From Tetracentron sinense (Eukaryota; Streptophyta; Magnoliopsida; Trochodendrales; Trochodendraceae), in NCBI GenBank assembly GCA_015143295.1, contig CM026557.1:40743965-40807964 (forward strand): a stretch of 64,000 nucleotides of DNA, in the 5' to 3' direction. Positions 1 through 11,424 of the stretch are shown piece after piece. The notes under the pieces are model-generated. The model was not told the DNA's origin and did no database searches. It saw only the letters and a program-made list of their open reading frames with translations. The position numbers were made by a program, and so were the translations under genes. The first letter of the stretch is position 1; each line of letters begins with the position of its first letter.

Positions 1-899
1 CCCATTCTAAGACCAATAAGCGTGTGCGAGAGCAAATGCGAGGTATGAAAGAATGAGAGTTCTCAAAAACTCTCTTGTTGCGCTCTTTCCAAATTACCCA
101 CAAGATGGCCCCTCGAAGAACCGCTCAAATTGCCTTCCATGCGCTATCCTCACTAATCAAAACCCAACAAGATAAGAAGTTGTGAAAGGATGAAGGAAAG
201 ACCTAATCCACCCCTACTCGAGATAGAAAGTATCCCCAAATCACACCCACCATAGGGCAGTGTAAAAACAAGTGGTCCACCGTCTTTTCCGTGTGAAGGC
301 ACAAAAAACAACGATTAGCCAACCTCCATCCTTTAGATTTTAAGTGATCACAAGTAAGAATTTTATTCAAAGTCGCATTCCATAAGAAAAAGATACATTA
401 GAGGGAATTCCAGGATTCCATAATTCTATGAGGGAAAGGTACATAAGGAGTTGACCTAAGGGACTAGACTAGGGATCTAACTGAAAATCAACGATTGTTG
501 TCCCCTGGACCAAATTCTAATATCTCTAATCTGAGGCCTCAAAGGGACGGATCCAAGACGCATCAGAAGACGACTCAAATCTTCAACTTCCCAATCGTTG
601 AGGTCCCGTCTCAACTTCGGACACCACACCACCCCGAACCATGCACCTCAAAACAATCCTTCACTAGAGCGTCCCTATCAACCGCTAGAATGAAAAGACT
701 ATCATAATCATCCTTTAGTCTGGTAGAACTGCACCTAATGTCTTTCCAAAATCTAAAATTTGAACCCCTACCTACCTGATAACGAAAATACGACACAATT
801 AAACTGGCGACCCCCATGATACTCTTCCACAAGCCCACCCCGTGGGTGGATTTACCCCCTCCCCCCCTATTGATAAGCCATAAAAAAATAGGGTCATCA

Positions 900-1738
900 G
901 CTCTGGTAAGCATTCTACTCAAGGCCTCCGAGACAATAACAAAAAGGAACGGGGAGAGGGGGTCTCGTTGTCTTAGGCCTCTAGAACTTTGAAAATAACC
1001 CTCCGGACTTCCATTGAAGAGAATGGAAAAGGATGCCGTGGAAATGCATGATTTCATCCGGTATCACCATTTGAAACCAAAACACATCCTCCCAAGCACA
1101 TAATCTAAGAACTTCCAATTGACATGATCGTATGCCTTCTCCAAATTGACTTCACATAAGATCCCCGACACCTTTGACTGGAGGCACTCATCTACACATT
1201 CATTGGCAATCAGAATCCCATCTAGGATCTGTCTACCGCCCATAAATGCGCCTTGTTCTGGCAAGAAGATAGACTCCATTACCATCTTGAGGCGGCCTGC
1301 TAAGACCTTGGATATAATTTTGTAGACACTACCAATTAGACTAATTGGTCGAAACTCCTTTAAAGTCTGAGGCACCTTCCTTTTTTGAGATCAAGACCAC
1401 AAACGTGCTGTTAAGCACCCTATCAAAGGATCCCGAATGATACAGCTATGTCATCACTTCTAGGAAGTCCTTCCCCACTATATCCCAATAAGATCGGTAG
1501 AACTCAATGGTAAACCCATCAAGCCCTAGAGCCTTGTCCCTGGCCATGCCCCGCATAACCCTCGCAACTTCCTCCATCTCAAAAGGAACCTCCAAAGAAT
1601 TTCTTTGTGCAGGAGAGAGACTAGAGAATAGAAGGCCGTCCAACTTGGGACGCCATGGTTCCTTTTTCTTGTATAACTTCTTGTAGTATGACACAACACT
1701 CTCAGCAAGCTTGCCTCTCCCTTCTTTCCAAACCCCAT
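900..1738 (-). pseudogene. LINE reverse transcriptase remnant with deleted catalytic core
   Basis: Three fragments give RT blocks in order: GLDGFTIEFYRSYWD (about 1540-1490), RPISLIGSVYKIISKVLAGRL then QGAFMGGRQILDGILIANEC and NLEKAYDHVNW (about 1350-1110), and [20 protein letters not shown] (about 985-925). The usual RQGDPLSP block reads RQRDPLSP. Immediately after SEALSRML the frame jumps to LWKSIMG, which belongs far downstream in LINE proteins, so the segment with the catalytic YADD/FADD box is missing. Frameshifts separate the blocks. No activity is possible from this copy. Confidence 0.85.
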
Positions 1739-2049
1739 CTACCCTTAGTTTGGAAATGAAGTTTCATTTTTCTGTGGGAGTTGGCCATCCTATTGAAGAA
1801 CTTTGTATTTCGATCACCCTCTTTTAACCAATGTACTCTCGCCTTCTATTTCCAACTGATCTCTTCTACTCTCAGAGTGTTCACATATTCAAGTTTTTTC
1901 GTTTCCTTAGCACAACTTTCGGCATCAGAGAGGGGTCTCGATTCCTCAATGCTATCCAAAGCCCCAATGTCTCGTAAAAGGGAAGTTAATCTAACTTAAA
2001 CATTGCCAAAGACCTCCTTATCCACACCTTTAGTCTTAGCTTGAGGTCT

Positions 2050-2890
2050 TTAAGCTTAAGACCAAACTGGGTATTAGGGGGGCCCATCCACCGGGGGCAT
2101 GCCACACCTCTGCCACTATATCCTTGAATCGATCGCCCTCTAGTCACATGTTTTCAAATCTAAAAGGCATAGGACCTCCTCTAAAGCATCCAAACTCCAG
2201 AACGAATGGAGAATGATTCGATATCGGCCTAGAAAGAGTCGTTTAGATAGCATTTGGAAACTTGTTTTCCCAGTCGGGATTAACCAGATATCTATCTAAT
2301 CTGCTTGACCTCAAACTGAGTGAGACTAAGTGTACCGAGCCCCTTTCAAAGGAAGGTCAATGAGACCTTGACAAAAAATGAACGCTCCAAATCTCATCTT
2401 AGCATTGGTTGCACAACCTCCTTTTCACTCGATTGAATTCCTGATGCTATTAAAATCGCCACCCAAGCACCAAAGGGCATCCCACCTAACACTCGCATCA
2501 TCCAACTCAGTCCAAAAGATGGTACTATCGGCATTCCTGGATGGACCATACACCCCATATAATACCCACTGAAAATCATCACCTCTTAATCAAAATAGGA
2601 TGGATATCGAAAAGGCCCCCAATTTTGACTAGAACCTCTAACCTCTCCTTGTCCCATATTAGTACGATTCCCCCTAACACACCTAAAGATGAGATGGTTA
2701 GTCACTCCGAGACCGAGACACCCCAAATGCTCTGGATGGTATGTTTTCAAATTTCTTGGAGCTTGGATTCCTGAATGCACAAGATTGTAGGTCTCTTTGT
2801 TGCCACGAAGTTCTCAAGGATAATCCTTTTCTCTAACGTTCCAAGATAGGATAGATAGCCCCGTCATTTGGGAACTCTACGGCCCCGCCC
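2050..2890 (-). pseudogene. LINE apurinic-type endonuclease remnant
   Basis: Minus-strand reading gives pieces of the exonuclease-endonuclease-phosphatase domain of plant LINEs. WTELDDASVRWDALWCLGGDFN (shortened here: the LGGDFN core lies near 2455) is followed by LPLKGARYTWS near 2345. Upstream blocks near 2790-2600 are broken by stops. It is the 5' part of the ORF2 remnant whose RT lies at 1738-900. Confidence 0.75.
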
Positions 2891-4102
2891 TAACCTCAGA
2901 CTACACGAAACCCTGCGGGATGACTCTCTATCGTAGTTGACATTGCACTCCAATCTCCTCAACTCTGTTGCTGAGATTTCTCCCCGGCCTACTGCAAACT
3001 TTGCATGACCCTTATCGGAATCCACGATTTGATGACTCTGGAATAGGGCTCTAGCCTCAACCTCTCATCCCTCAAATGAGAGACCTAAAAACTTCCCAAG
3101 CCCTCAAGCTGGTTGACATCCCAATCAGAATCAGTTAGGGATTTTGAAGACAGAGCATTCAGTGGAATCTCCCTTGGAGATCTAAGATAGACGATGGGAA
3201 CTGAGTCCAAAGGCATTGACTCTAGTCTAGAGTCACCCTTAAAAAAATCACTAGAGCAAGAACCTGGGTACACCCCTACTGCAAGAACTCCTCCCTCATC
3301 TAAATGTGGTATCGTAGCTCCATGGGATTGCAAAAATGAATTTTTATTCTCACTGGATGAGCACAATAAACTCACCGCACCCACCCTATCCTTCTCCAGA
3401 GAGTGGATAGAATGGGTAGGGTAAATAGAGGGTGTAGTCGTTCCTTCCTTCCTTCCATCCACTGACCATGTATAGATGAATTTCCTATCAAAATTTTGCA
3501 TACGACCTTCAGGGTCGCTGGCACCTTTCATTGATTCTGGATCATTGCTATAATGCTACAACATTAATTTTTGAAAGAGTGCTATAGCTGGAAGCATCAC
3601 TTTCTAATCCAGATCTTTCAAGAGAGTTAGAAGTCCTCTCATCTTCTAATGGTGATCTATCATTGAGAAGCTAGCGGATTCGATTACCTTTCCAACTTGT
3701 GCAAAATTTATGAGGTTGGGAGCTTCCAATAACATCCTAGAATCCGTCAACGACTATCAGCGAAGAACTCCTTGATGACAAAGCAAAATCAGAAGTATGT
3801 ATCGGTCGGAAGGAAGGAACAAAGCGAACTAAATTGGGAGAACCACCTCATTAGAACGAGATCCACTGCCTATTTCAGCTTGTTCCTCTAAATTTGATCC
3901 AGGATGATCGCCCACGGTGCAAGTCACTAGTGAATCCTGCAGGCTGTGCCTGTGCAGAGAGTTCTGTAACTCCCTCATGTCACTCACTGCCAATATCAGT
4001 GTTGATCTTCAAATTGATTCCCTAGAGAGTTGTATTCGTCCAATTAAGTTGTTAATGGACATACCCTTCTCTAGATTAATTGGCGCCAATGATGGGAATA
4101 GC

Positions 4103-4353
4103 TAGTGGGGCGTTTGGATAGGATTTTATTAGCCAAAAATCAATTCTGATAAAATTAATTATGTAGAAATTATTGGTCAAATAATCATTTTTTCAAATAA
4201 TAGCGTTTGGAGATTAGGAAGTTGAGACACTCAACTTTGTATTCTCCGAGAACACTATTATTTGAAAAAATAATTATTTGACCATTAATTTCTACATAAT
4301 CAATTTTATCAGAATTGATTTGGCTAATAAAATCCAATCCAAACACTACCTAG
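4103..4353. mobile_element. Palindromic MITE of about 250 bp
   Basis: The two halves are near-perfect inverted copies. The left half reads GGGGCGTTTGGATAGGATTT, then a block with ATTAGCCAAA and CAATTCTGATAAAATTAATT. The right half gives the same blocks as reverse complement, ending ATCCAATCCAAACACTACC. Arms of about 95 bp leave a short centre near 4200-4250. CTAG occurs at both outer edges, but I cannot settle the target-site duplication or superfamily. GTTTGGAT-type ends suggest Harbinger or hAT. Confidence 0.8.
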
Positions 4354-5015
4354 ATATCAGTTGTCCGCCAAGACTTGATCAAATGGTGGGAATATTTGCT
4401 CAGACACGGATTGTCCGACAGTGTTAAGCCACTTTCTTGGTCGGACGACAACAATAATAGCAGTTGAAATCATTGCTCTTTTTCCGAAAACAAAATTAAG
4501 CAGAGTGATCTTCATACTTAATCTTCCAAAAATGAAGCCATTCCTGGCGCAGACTCTTACGCTACTCCACTGTATAGATGGAAATGTATGTTTTTCTTCA
4601 TAGGTCTGTCAAATATAATTGCAGCTGCTCTCTCATCTCATTGGACCTCAATAGGTGTAAGCAAAATGTACCGGATAATTTTCTTTTTTGCTGATCACAG
4701 TAAGAGAGAGATGATCCATCATCATTGCTATCAATAGACGATGAGGCATTTTCAGATTTTTAACAAAACTAAGGCTCATCATGAAAGTTTTGCGGGCTTG
4801 AGTAAGAACTTGAGACAAAAGACATGATGACAAGTGTGAGGACAGGTAAAAACTAGTCAATCATACCACCTTGAAGATCACAGTAAAAAAACAAGAAATA
4901 AAAGAAAAGGAAACAAAGACAAGAGAATTTGTGGAATGAAAAGGTAGTTACCAAGAAAATACCATCTTGTGAAGTATAATTGGGTGTGTCGGTCAAAAGA
5001 GAGGTGGTCTCAATG
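4354..5015. other. Intergenic, no gene recognised
   Basis: AT-rich sequence between the MITE and a LINE fragment. A serine-rich minus-strand reading around 4640-4760 has no recognised homology and is broken by stops. Nothing else supportable was seen. Confidence 0.5.
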
Positions 5016-5019
5016 TGTG

Positions 5020-6197
5020 GCCAATTAGGGACGTTAATAAGGCATAGTTGGGGAAATGATTATGGCGTTTTTGGGTAGAGAGTAATAGTTTGTGGAGAGG
5101 TCATCGTGGCCCGCCACAAGCAATGTGACCAATGGGAACCGAGCGCCTATGGACTCTCATGTGATAGGTCTGAGGAAGAAATTGTGACGAGTTGGGCCGA
5201 TTTTGTTAATCCTACTAATTACTAGGTTCCTTATAGTGTTATAGGCGATGGGGAGGAGGTTAACTTTTGGTCAGATCTCTAGTGTGGCCCCAACACCTTG
5301 AAACACGATTTTAAAACCTTCCATTCGATATCCCTCAATCAAGAAGCACAAGAGACATCTATATTCGAAAGGAGGGCTGATTCAGTAGTGTAGGTTCAAA
5401 CATCACCTAAACAATTGGGAAGTGCAATTTTATCGAGTTCATGTTTGGGTGGGAATCTGTTCATCCTATCTCTTCTGTTAGTCTAGGGACAACAAAAGTT
5501 GGTTTACATTTAGGCCCTTTCTGTAGGCATTGAGCCCTTCTTTTTATCTTACTTTTCCCCGTCGGGTTGCGTGTCCCGATGTGCCTTCAAAGGTATCCTT
5601 TTCCAGTGGAAAATTTTTCTAGATAAGAACATGACTCTAGATCATCTCCAAAAAAGAATCTGGAGTTTACCAAATCATTGTTATTTGTGTTTGGTATAGG
5701 AGGAATCTGTAATCATATGCTCTTACAATGTACCTTTGCAATGGGCCTCTAGTATTATTTTCTTTTCCAAATTTGTATCGCCCGAGTCTTTCTTTGTTCC
5801 TTCCATAGCTTCTTTCTTGTTAGCATTCAGTCTCTCTGGGTTGCTAGGTGAATATTTTGTGGGCCCTCCTTCTAGGAGCGATTCATGGGCTATCTGGAAT
5901 GAGAGAAACAGACAATTTTTTTAGGATTCTCCATTGCCTCTAGATAAAGTTTGCGCCCGTACACGTAATATGTTGCTAGAATGGGTCTTCATCAGGAATG
6001 ATGTTGTGGAGTTGGGGTTCGATGAGCTTATTTCATAGCGTGGATTACATTGTGAATAAATGTGTTTCCCTTAGTTAAATTCTTCGCTTGTGTTTTTTTC
6101 TGTTTCTTTGGTTTAGCATTTGTGAATTTGTTTGCTTCTGTTTTAGTTTCATTAATGAAATTGCTTTACCGATCCATACATATATATATATATATCA
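5020..6197 (+). mobile_element. 5'-truncated LINE, zf-RVT region and 3' end
   Basis: Plus-strand readings give the C-terminal part of a LINE ORF2: GDGEEVNFWSDLWCGPN at about 5245-5295, DKNMTLDHLQKRIWSLPNHC at about 5625-5685, HMLLQCTF near 5715, and AIWNERNRQFF at 5890-5924. The 3' end is AATGAAATTGCTTTACCGATC followed by a (TA)n tail at 6178-6196, which is how many plant LINE ends look. Several frameshifts are present. It faces the LINE at 1-3531 from the opposite strand. Confidence 0.8.
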
Positions 6198-7402
6198 TAG
6201 TAAAAGTTGCCTAGATAATGAATGAAGGCCTTGTTTGGTTAAACTTCTCTGAAAAGTGACTTTTTAACTCCATTCTTTGCAAAATGTGAGCCAATGAGAG
6301 TGTGGTGACTTTCCTCAAAAGTTGAAACATTCCATTTTAGTGAAAGTCAATGGAATTCACCCCTGTCAGCTTCCCTTAAAAATAAAAATTTAGACTTCTA
6401 TGCATTAAATGAACAACAAACTACATGCAATTTTTTACAACTCTTAACTTTCATAAAGAAAGAAGTCATGTCAGTCTCCAAATTTATCCAAACACAACGA
6501 AAACATAGCTACACTCAACATATCTTCCTTCTTAGAGGTTTTTTCTTATGTTCGATCAATTCTTCTGTTTGGAGGTTGGCATGTCTACGTTCAACTGATT
6601 CTATAATCAACAATCGTACCCAAACTTGGGTTAAACAAGGACTAGATAAAAGTATAATAAGGCACTTTGATAAGTCCTAAAAGGGTAAAAGCTTGAGGTG
6701 GGATGAGGAAATAGGGTTAGGTTTGTGAAGGCGAATTATATAGTAATCCTAAGCTTATGAGTCTTAGTCCGGATAGCATAGGTTCTAACCACCCCTTGCG
6801 AGTGGATTCACTCTTCATGACACAAGGGAAAGAGTTTGGAAGTGGGAAAATAATATGCCTTTCTTTATTCTTCCCTTTTATGGTAATTCAATTGGCCCAA
6901 TACTGCATGTTCCTAGATAGATTTCAAGCATTTTGAGATGTTTATTGCGTCCAAAGATAGAAGCTATATTTTCGGTGGATGAATAAAATAAATTTCTACT
7001 GCAGACCACCTTATCCATAGAAGGTAGTTCTTCCTAATAAGTGTGTGGTTGGCAAGAAATATAGTGCTAACCGCATTCATTGTGAGGTTGCATGTGGTCA
7101 CATGGCCATTAGTTAGATATTCAACGATAAGCCAGCTCCTATATTGGTCACAAATCAAAATTCACACCATTTGGAAAGATTCTCAAGACTCAAACAGGAA
7201 GGGCCTTTGTTCTAGAGGTCGAATGGGTTCTACAAGTGATCTGGATGGCACACATGGTCATTGGTCTAAATCGTTCAAATGTTAGAACATCTCTTGTATA
7301 GGCTACATAAGAAAAGCACACATTCAAAGATCCTAACAGTACAATTAAAAATACTCATTTCAGTGACTATAAGGGACAACGTCCAAAAACTATTGGGCAG
7401 CA
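6198..7402. other. Intergenic or TFIIB intron, no gene recognised
   Basis: AT-rich sequence. It begins with a TTGTTTGGTT-type motif (about 6230) that resembles MITE ends, but I could not pair it. No coding homology was found on either strand. In particular, no TFIIB exon is visible here. Confidence 0.45.
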
Positions 7403-7689
7403 ATAGATTGGCCGAATAGTTTTTTTTTTTTTGATCGGCAATCCAAGCAATTCATAAATAAACATAAAGCAGATACAAAGAAACATAAAACGCATAGTTC
7501 ATGAGAATGTGAACCGATGCGAGACATAAAATAAAAGGAAAAACATGAAACCCCATGCTAACCCCCAACAGGATGCCCCCAAAAGCATCATAGAAACCCA
7601 GGAAGGATCATGCCTAATCCCACCCCATCCTACCTAACTGAGCACCACTCCAACATCAAAAACCGGATTTATAGATTGGCCGAATAATT
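7403..7689 (-). mobile_element. Short LINE-tailed retroposon with 19-bp target-site duplication
   Basis: ATAGATTGGCCGAATAGTT (7403-7421) recurs as ATAGATTGGCCGAATAATT (7671-7689), an 18/19 match. Between them is an insert of about 249 bp starting with a T-run on the plus strand, which is the poly(A) tail of a minus-strand insertion. The 3' end before the tail (GAATTGCTTGGATTGCCGATC on the minus strand) resembles the 3' end of the LINE at 6150-6175. This is therefore a 5'-truncated LINE, or a SINE using the LINE 3' end. Confidence 0.88.
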
Positions 7690-8037
7690 AGGATCGTCCA
7701 TATGGTTCAATGCAAGGCCGTGGCCAATCCAAAGGAAGTTCCAGATTGGTGATTAGATGAGCAGTTGTAGTCTCATCAGACATTAAATTAATATAATTTC
7801 ATCACACTCAATTCCATTTGGCAACTGATCAAAATAAAAAATACAAACATACAAGAAAATATAGCACTAAGTGCATACTTGTGAGCATAGAAATTAAAAT
7901 TAATGGCGTTCCTCCATTTAATTACTTCATACGTGTATGCAGATTTGTGTATACATGTGTGTGTGTGCATACAATGATCCCCAAGAATTGCAACATAACC
8001 AACACTCAAAGGTGATAATGGTAAGTAAATTACATAC

Positions 8038-9897
8038 CTTTATGGTCGCAACAAGGCCCAACCTGCAACACAAATTGGCTCCATCAGTTATATCTGGAGT
8101 TGCTTCCTTCCAGGAAATGGAAGCTTTTTAACAAGATAAAACTAAGAACATATCATCTAAATACTAGAAAAAGACAACAAACTCGATTTCGGAGTGTGAA
8201 TAATATCAATAACATGCAGAATACAAGTTTTAAATATCGTGGTTTCTAGGAATTGAGCATCGTAACAGAACTCAAATCCCCAAACAACACCAAGACATTT
8301 ATGTGTTACAAGTTCACTTCAATTGACCTTTCAAAAAAATTCAGGCATGCAGCATAGCTTGCCTGTCATAGATGCCTGCTGTACATGCTTAGACATTCAT
8401 ACATATTTACAAACAGTTTTCCCCCTGAGACAGACTCTAAGAGCATGTTCCAATTTTGGACCGACTCCAAAACAAATCTAGCAATATTATTTTTTATGTG
8501 CCAACTGTATTTTGGATTCCAATCATTTGGTTTATGACCCTAAATGTATATGGACCTAGCTTTCTACTCCTTAATCACCCTAGGGCTTTTTGAATATTGG
8601 TTAGGTTCCTATCATTTGATATTAGAGACTAACACCACATCTCGAGTTCGAGTAACGGAAAGGGCTACCTAGGAGGGCTACAAAAAAAGTCATGAGAAGT
8701 GCCCTAACTACGAAAAAATCTGGAGAAGTGCCCCCAGCTATGGGGAAAAAAAAATTCCCTAAGGAGTGCCCCGCCTCAGAGTGAAAGTCATCGTAGCTGC
8801 AGAAGCATGGTTGTATGTTACAAGTTACAACCCTATGGACCTAGCTTTTCACTCCTTAATCACCATAGGGCTTTGGGAGTATTGGTTAGGTTCCTATCAA
8901 TCGGGTAGCACCAACTTTGTGCCTCTAGTCTAGTATATGATTTCCAAGAGTTTATGGAGGCGACTTTTGTTTTTCTCTATCAATGTATTCCTCCTATTTG
9001 GATTTGCAAAACTGAGTCTTGCACCCATACAAAATTTCCCTAACCCCAAAACAAATTGTTCATTAGAACAGAAACCTTTCCAATGCTGAGAGCTGGGATT
9101 CTCTTACTGATGATTTGATCACAATCCTAAGCAAACCCATCAAGAGATATCGAACACCGCAAGTCCAAAATGGTTAAAAACGAAAATTGTAGAGAGAGAA
9201 ATCAAATCCCTAACCCTATGTTTGGTTGTCGAGAAAATAAGTAAAAACATGGAAAAGAAAAGAAAATTAGACAAAATACAACCAAAAATTGTATTAAGAA
9301 TCCAAAATTTTCTTTTCTTTTCCATGTTGTCATCAATTTTCTCGGCAACCAAACATGGCGTAAGTCTCAAACTCAATGAAGACCTCCCCATCCTCCTCCT
9401 AAATTAAATTCAAGTTACAGAGAATAATTAGGAAACGAATTCAAGCAAGAACCAGCAATAATAGTGCAGCAACGCATAAATCCCAGCTGCGAATTCAATT
9501 CAATTAGGGTTAAAAGAATATGAAAAAAACGCCCAAATGAGCACCTATCGGACATGGTAGCGATGGTTTTGAAGGCAAGTATGAGGGATCGATCAGGATT
9601 GGAGCCACGATTCTGCCATCGACCGAGAGACGATGAGAGAAAATCACCGGAAGCTCCGTTAGGTTTGGAAATAACGGTGGAAAGACCGCCGTCGGTAAGA
9701 AGAGGGTTTGAGGGACCTCCAACACGGACCGGATCGTTGTCGCCGGACTCATTGGCGAAGGTTCTCCACTCGGAGGTCTCATCAATGGAGTGTGCTTCAA
9801 GAACAAGGCCACATTCAGAGCAGACTGTGTCTCCAGCCGAATGATCGAACACCACTTCGGTGCTCTTCTTGCAATCAGAACAGTAAGCATCCGCCAT
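8038..9897 (-). CDS. TFIIB: Transcription initiation factor IIB, exons 1 and 2 only
   Basis: TFIIB bridges TBP-bound promoter DNA and RNA polymerase II in the pre-initiation complex. Exon 1 is 9897-9545 (117 codons plus two bases) and exon 2 is 8062-8038 (25 nt). Both join in phase with GT-AG borders: donor AG/GTGCTC at 9544, acceptor TTGCAG/G at 8063, donor AAG/GTATGT at 8037. The protein starts [11 protein letters not shown]. It has a zinc ribbon C6xxC9 and C26xxC29, the B-finger region [35 protein letters not shown], and exon 2 reads LGLVATIK. The ATG at 9897 gives the usual N-terminus; an in-frame ATG at 9912 would add five residues. The cyclin folds (the remaining two thirds, about 190 residues) are not found down to position 1. 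Either intron 2 exceeds 8 kb, filled by LINEs, or the gene is truncated. Confidence 0.93.
8547..8903. repeat. Direct repeat pair of about 70 bp in TFIIB intron 1
   Basis: The stretch CTCCTTAATCACC(C/A)TAGGGCTTT with flanks up to GGTTAGGTTCCTATCA occurs at about 8553-8618 and again at about 8838-8899. The roughly 220 bp between contain repeated AGAAGTGCCC and GGAGTGCCCC motifs. A local duplication or an insertion with a long target duplication would explain this. Confidence 0.7.
9216..9360. mobile_element. Small palindromic MITE in TFIIB intron 1
   Basis: Left end ATGTTTGGTTGTCGAGAAAA, right end (reverse complement) ATGTTTGGTTGCCGAGAAAA. Arms of about 60 bp include CATGGAAAAGAAAAGAAAAT on each side. 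The same family, in longer form, occurs at 20978-21232. Confidence 0.85.
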
Positions 9898-10130
9898 TGA
9901 TCCAACCTCCAAGGTTTGTTAATCTACTGATCTTTCAGTGATTGAATTTGGAATGATTTGGAGATTTTGGAGATCTGTTCTTCGTCTGAGAGGAGCAGTG
10001 AAGGGAGAGTTACGTTTCTCCTCTCTCTCTCTTACTAAATTTATGGAGAAAAATAGAATTTATAAGAGGGAGTTAGGAAGCTCATGTGATTTTCACTTCT
10101 AGTCTAAGTGGGTTACGGAGTGTTTGGATA
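9898..10130 (-). promoter_or_regulatory. TFIIB 5' leader and proximal promoter region
   Basis: Directly upstream of the TFIIB ATG on the minus strand. It is rich in CT/GA, with a (CT)n run at 10017-10032, typical of TATA-less housekeeping leaders. No clear TATA box was found. The role is inferred from position. Confidence 0.4.
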
Positions 10131-10450
10131 CATGAGTGCTCTTATCTGTGTTTTGAAAAGTCCCGGAACATTAATGTTTTAGAAGAAGAGGCAGGAGTCT
10201 AAAAAGAGAGGAGAGGAGAGGAGATGAGAGATGGTTTCTAATCCTTTTACTCGATGATATCTTTGATTTATCAAGTTCAGGTTAATTAGAAGTTCTATAT
10301 CTATGGAACTTAAAATTTTCATATTTGTAGAACTTTTGCACTCTATGGAATAATATAGTTCTAGACATCAAGTAAAATAAAATTAAGTATGAAATAGTGA
10401 AAGTTCTAGACTTTAAAAGTTCCACCAAAAGCAAAGTTCTTAGACTTTAG
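10131..10450. repeat. Copy of a dispersed MITE family, edges uncertain
   Basis: About 300 bp here align with the element at 20230-20546. Shared blocks include CATTAATGTTT, GGAATAATATAGTTCTAGACATC and TTCCACCAAAAG. Terminal repeats are less well preserved than in the second copy. Confidence 0.75.
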
Positions 10451-10758
10451 GGAATGTTTGGACATATGGGTATTCTAGTCCAATATTTGAATAAGGTATT
10501 AAACAATTGGGGAATGCTATCCACCACTAGTCTTTTTTACCCCTTATGTATCAAATATCATCCTATTAAGTCTAAGAGTATTTTGGTATATTCAGAGGTG
10601 AGAATTCATTAAATAAGAGAGAATAAAAAAACGTTTCCTTTTCGCATTTAACATGTTTCCTATGAATATACTAAATTACCATTAACTTTAGGGGGTTTTG
10701 CTAATTAATGTTGGGTAAACCATAGCAACACCATATATATATATTTTTTGCCTTTATG

Positions 10759-11037
10759 TAGGGGTGTCAATGGGCTGGGTTGGGCCTAGACCGGCCTAGG
10801 CCCAACTAAGCCCAATTAATAAACGGCGGGTCAGCCCACTTATTAATCAGGTAGAATCGGGCCGACCCGGCACATCTAAAAATCATGATCAATTTTTTGC
10901 CTATAAACTAAACGAGCCTAATCGGGCCGGGTTAGTCGAGCTAAGCCCAAATAGAAGCCTATTGAAATTGGCCACGAGCTTTAGACTCCATGCCAACCCA
11001 ATTAATGAGCAGGCCGGCTAACCCATCGATACCCCTA
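10759..11037. mobile_element. hAT-like non-autonomous element, TAGGGGTGTCAA ends
   Basis: Left end TAGGGGTGTCAATGGGCTGG; right end as reverse complement TAGGGGTATCGATGGGTTAG. The interior is rich in GGCCCG/CGGGCC blocks (GGGCCGACCCGG, GGGCCGGGTT). This type is widespread in plant genomes as a short hAT derivative. The 8-bp flanks do not match, so the superfamily is from end sequence only. Confidence 0.65.
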
Positions 11038-11424
11038 TCTAATATGCCTGGGTGAAAAAACCCAAACTTAGGCCACTTATAAATGAGTTTTATGGACATT
11101 CTGGTTTTGTCTGTTGAGCTAGTCTAAAATAAGAGTTCTAGATCCAATCTATAATTCTTTTTTGGATGTTGCTAGCCCCAGTCGCAAATCTACCAAAGAC
11201 GCAACTGGGACCATCCAAATGTCAAACATTCTTTGAAATTTTTTTTTAAAACCATTAAAATAATAAAACACCTCCAAGTGCTAGGCCCATTTTGCATCTA
11301 TGGAAGATTTTGGAGTAAATGCGATTGGGGCTAGCACTTTTTTTTTTCCAAACTCTTACAATGGGTACTTGGCATTGCAGTTGGTTGAAAAAACAAAATT
11401 TTCATATAATGAATTTATTGTTTA

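Larger units (their letters stand above)
1..3531 (-). mobile_element. Degenerate L1-type LINE retrotransposon, 3' end beyond window start
   Basis: Read on the minus strand, the order is a linker/ORF1-like stretch (about 3531-3085), an endonuclease remnant (about 2890-2050), reverse transcriptase (about 1738-900) and a C-terminal zf-RVT region (about 700-5). That is the order of a plant L1-type LINE ORF2. The last part contains the typical signature VIWKERNKRVF near 90-60 and KGWRLANRCFLC near 330-300. Many stops and frameshifts show it is dead. The poly(A) end lies outside the window, and no target-site duplication can be seen. It lies on the same strand as the TFIIB gene, downstream of TFIIB exon 2. 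Confidence 0.88.

Noticed and set aside
3085..3531. 148-codon minus-strand frame as an independent gene
   Set aside because: It lies directly 5' of the LINE endonuclease on the same strand and has no other recognisable domain; treated as LINE linker/ORF1 region.
4640..4860. Serine-rich reading with DQQKRKLSGTFCLHLLRSNE as a possible exon
   Set aside because: No splice sites or known family; stops on both sides and AT-rich context. Left as intergenic.
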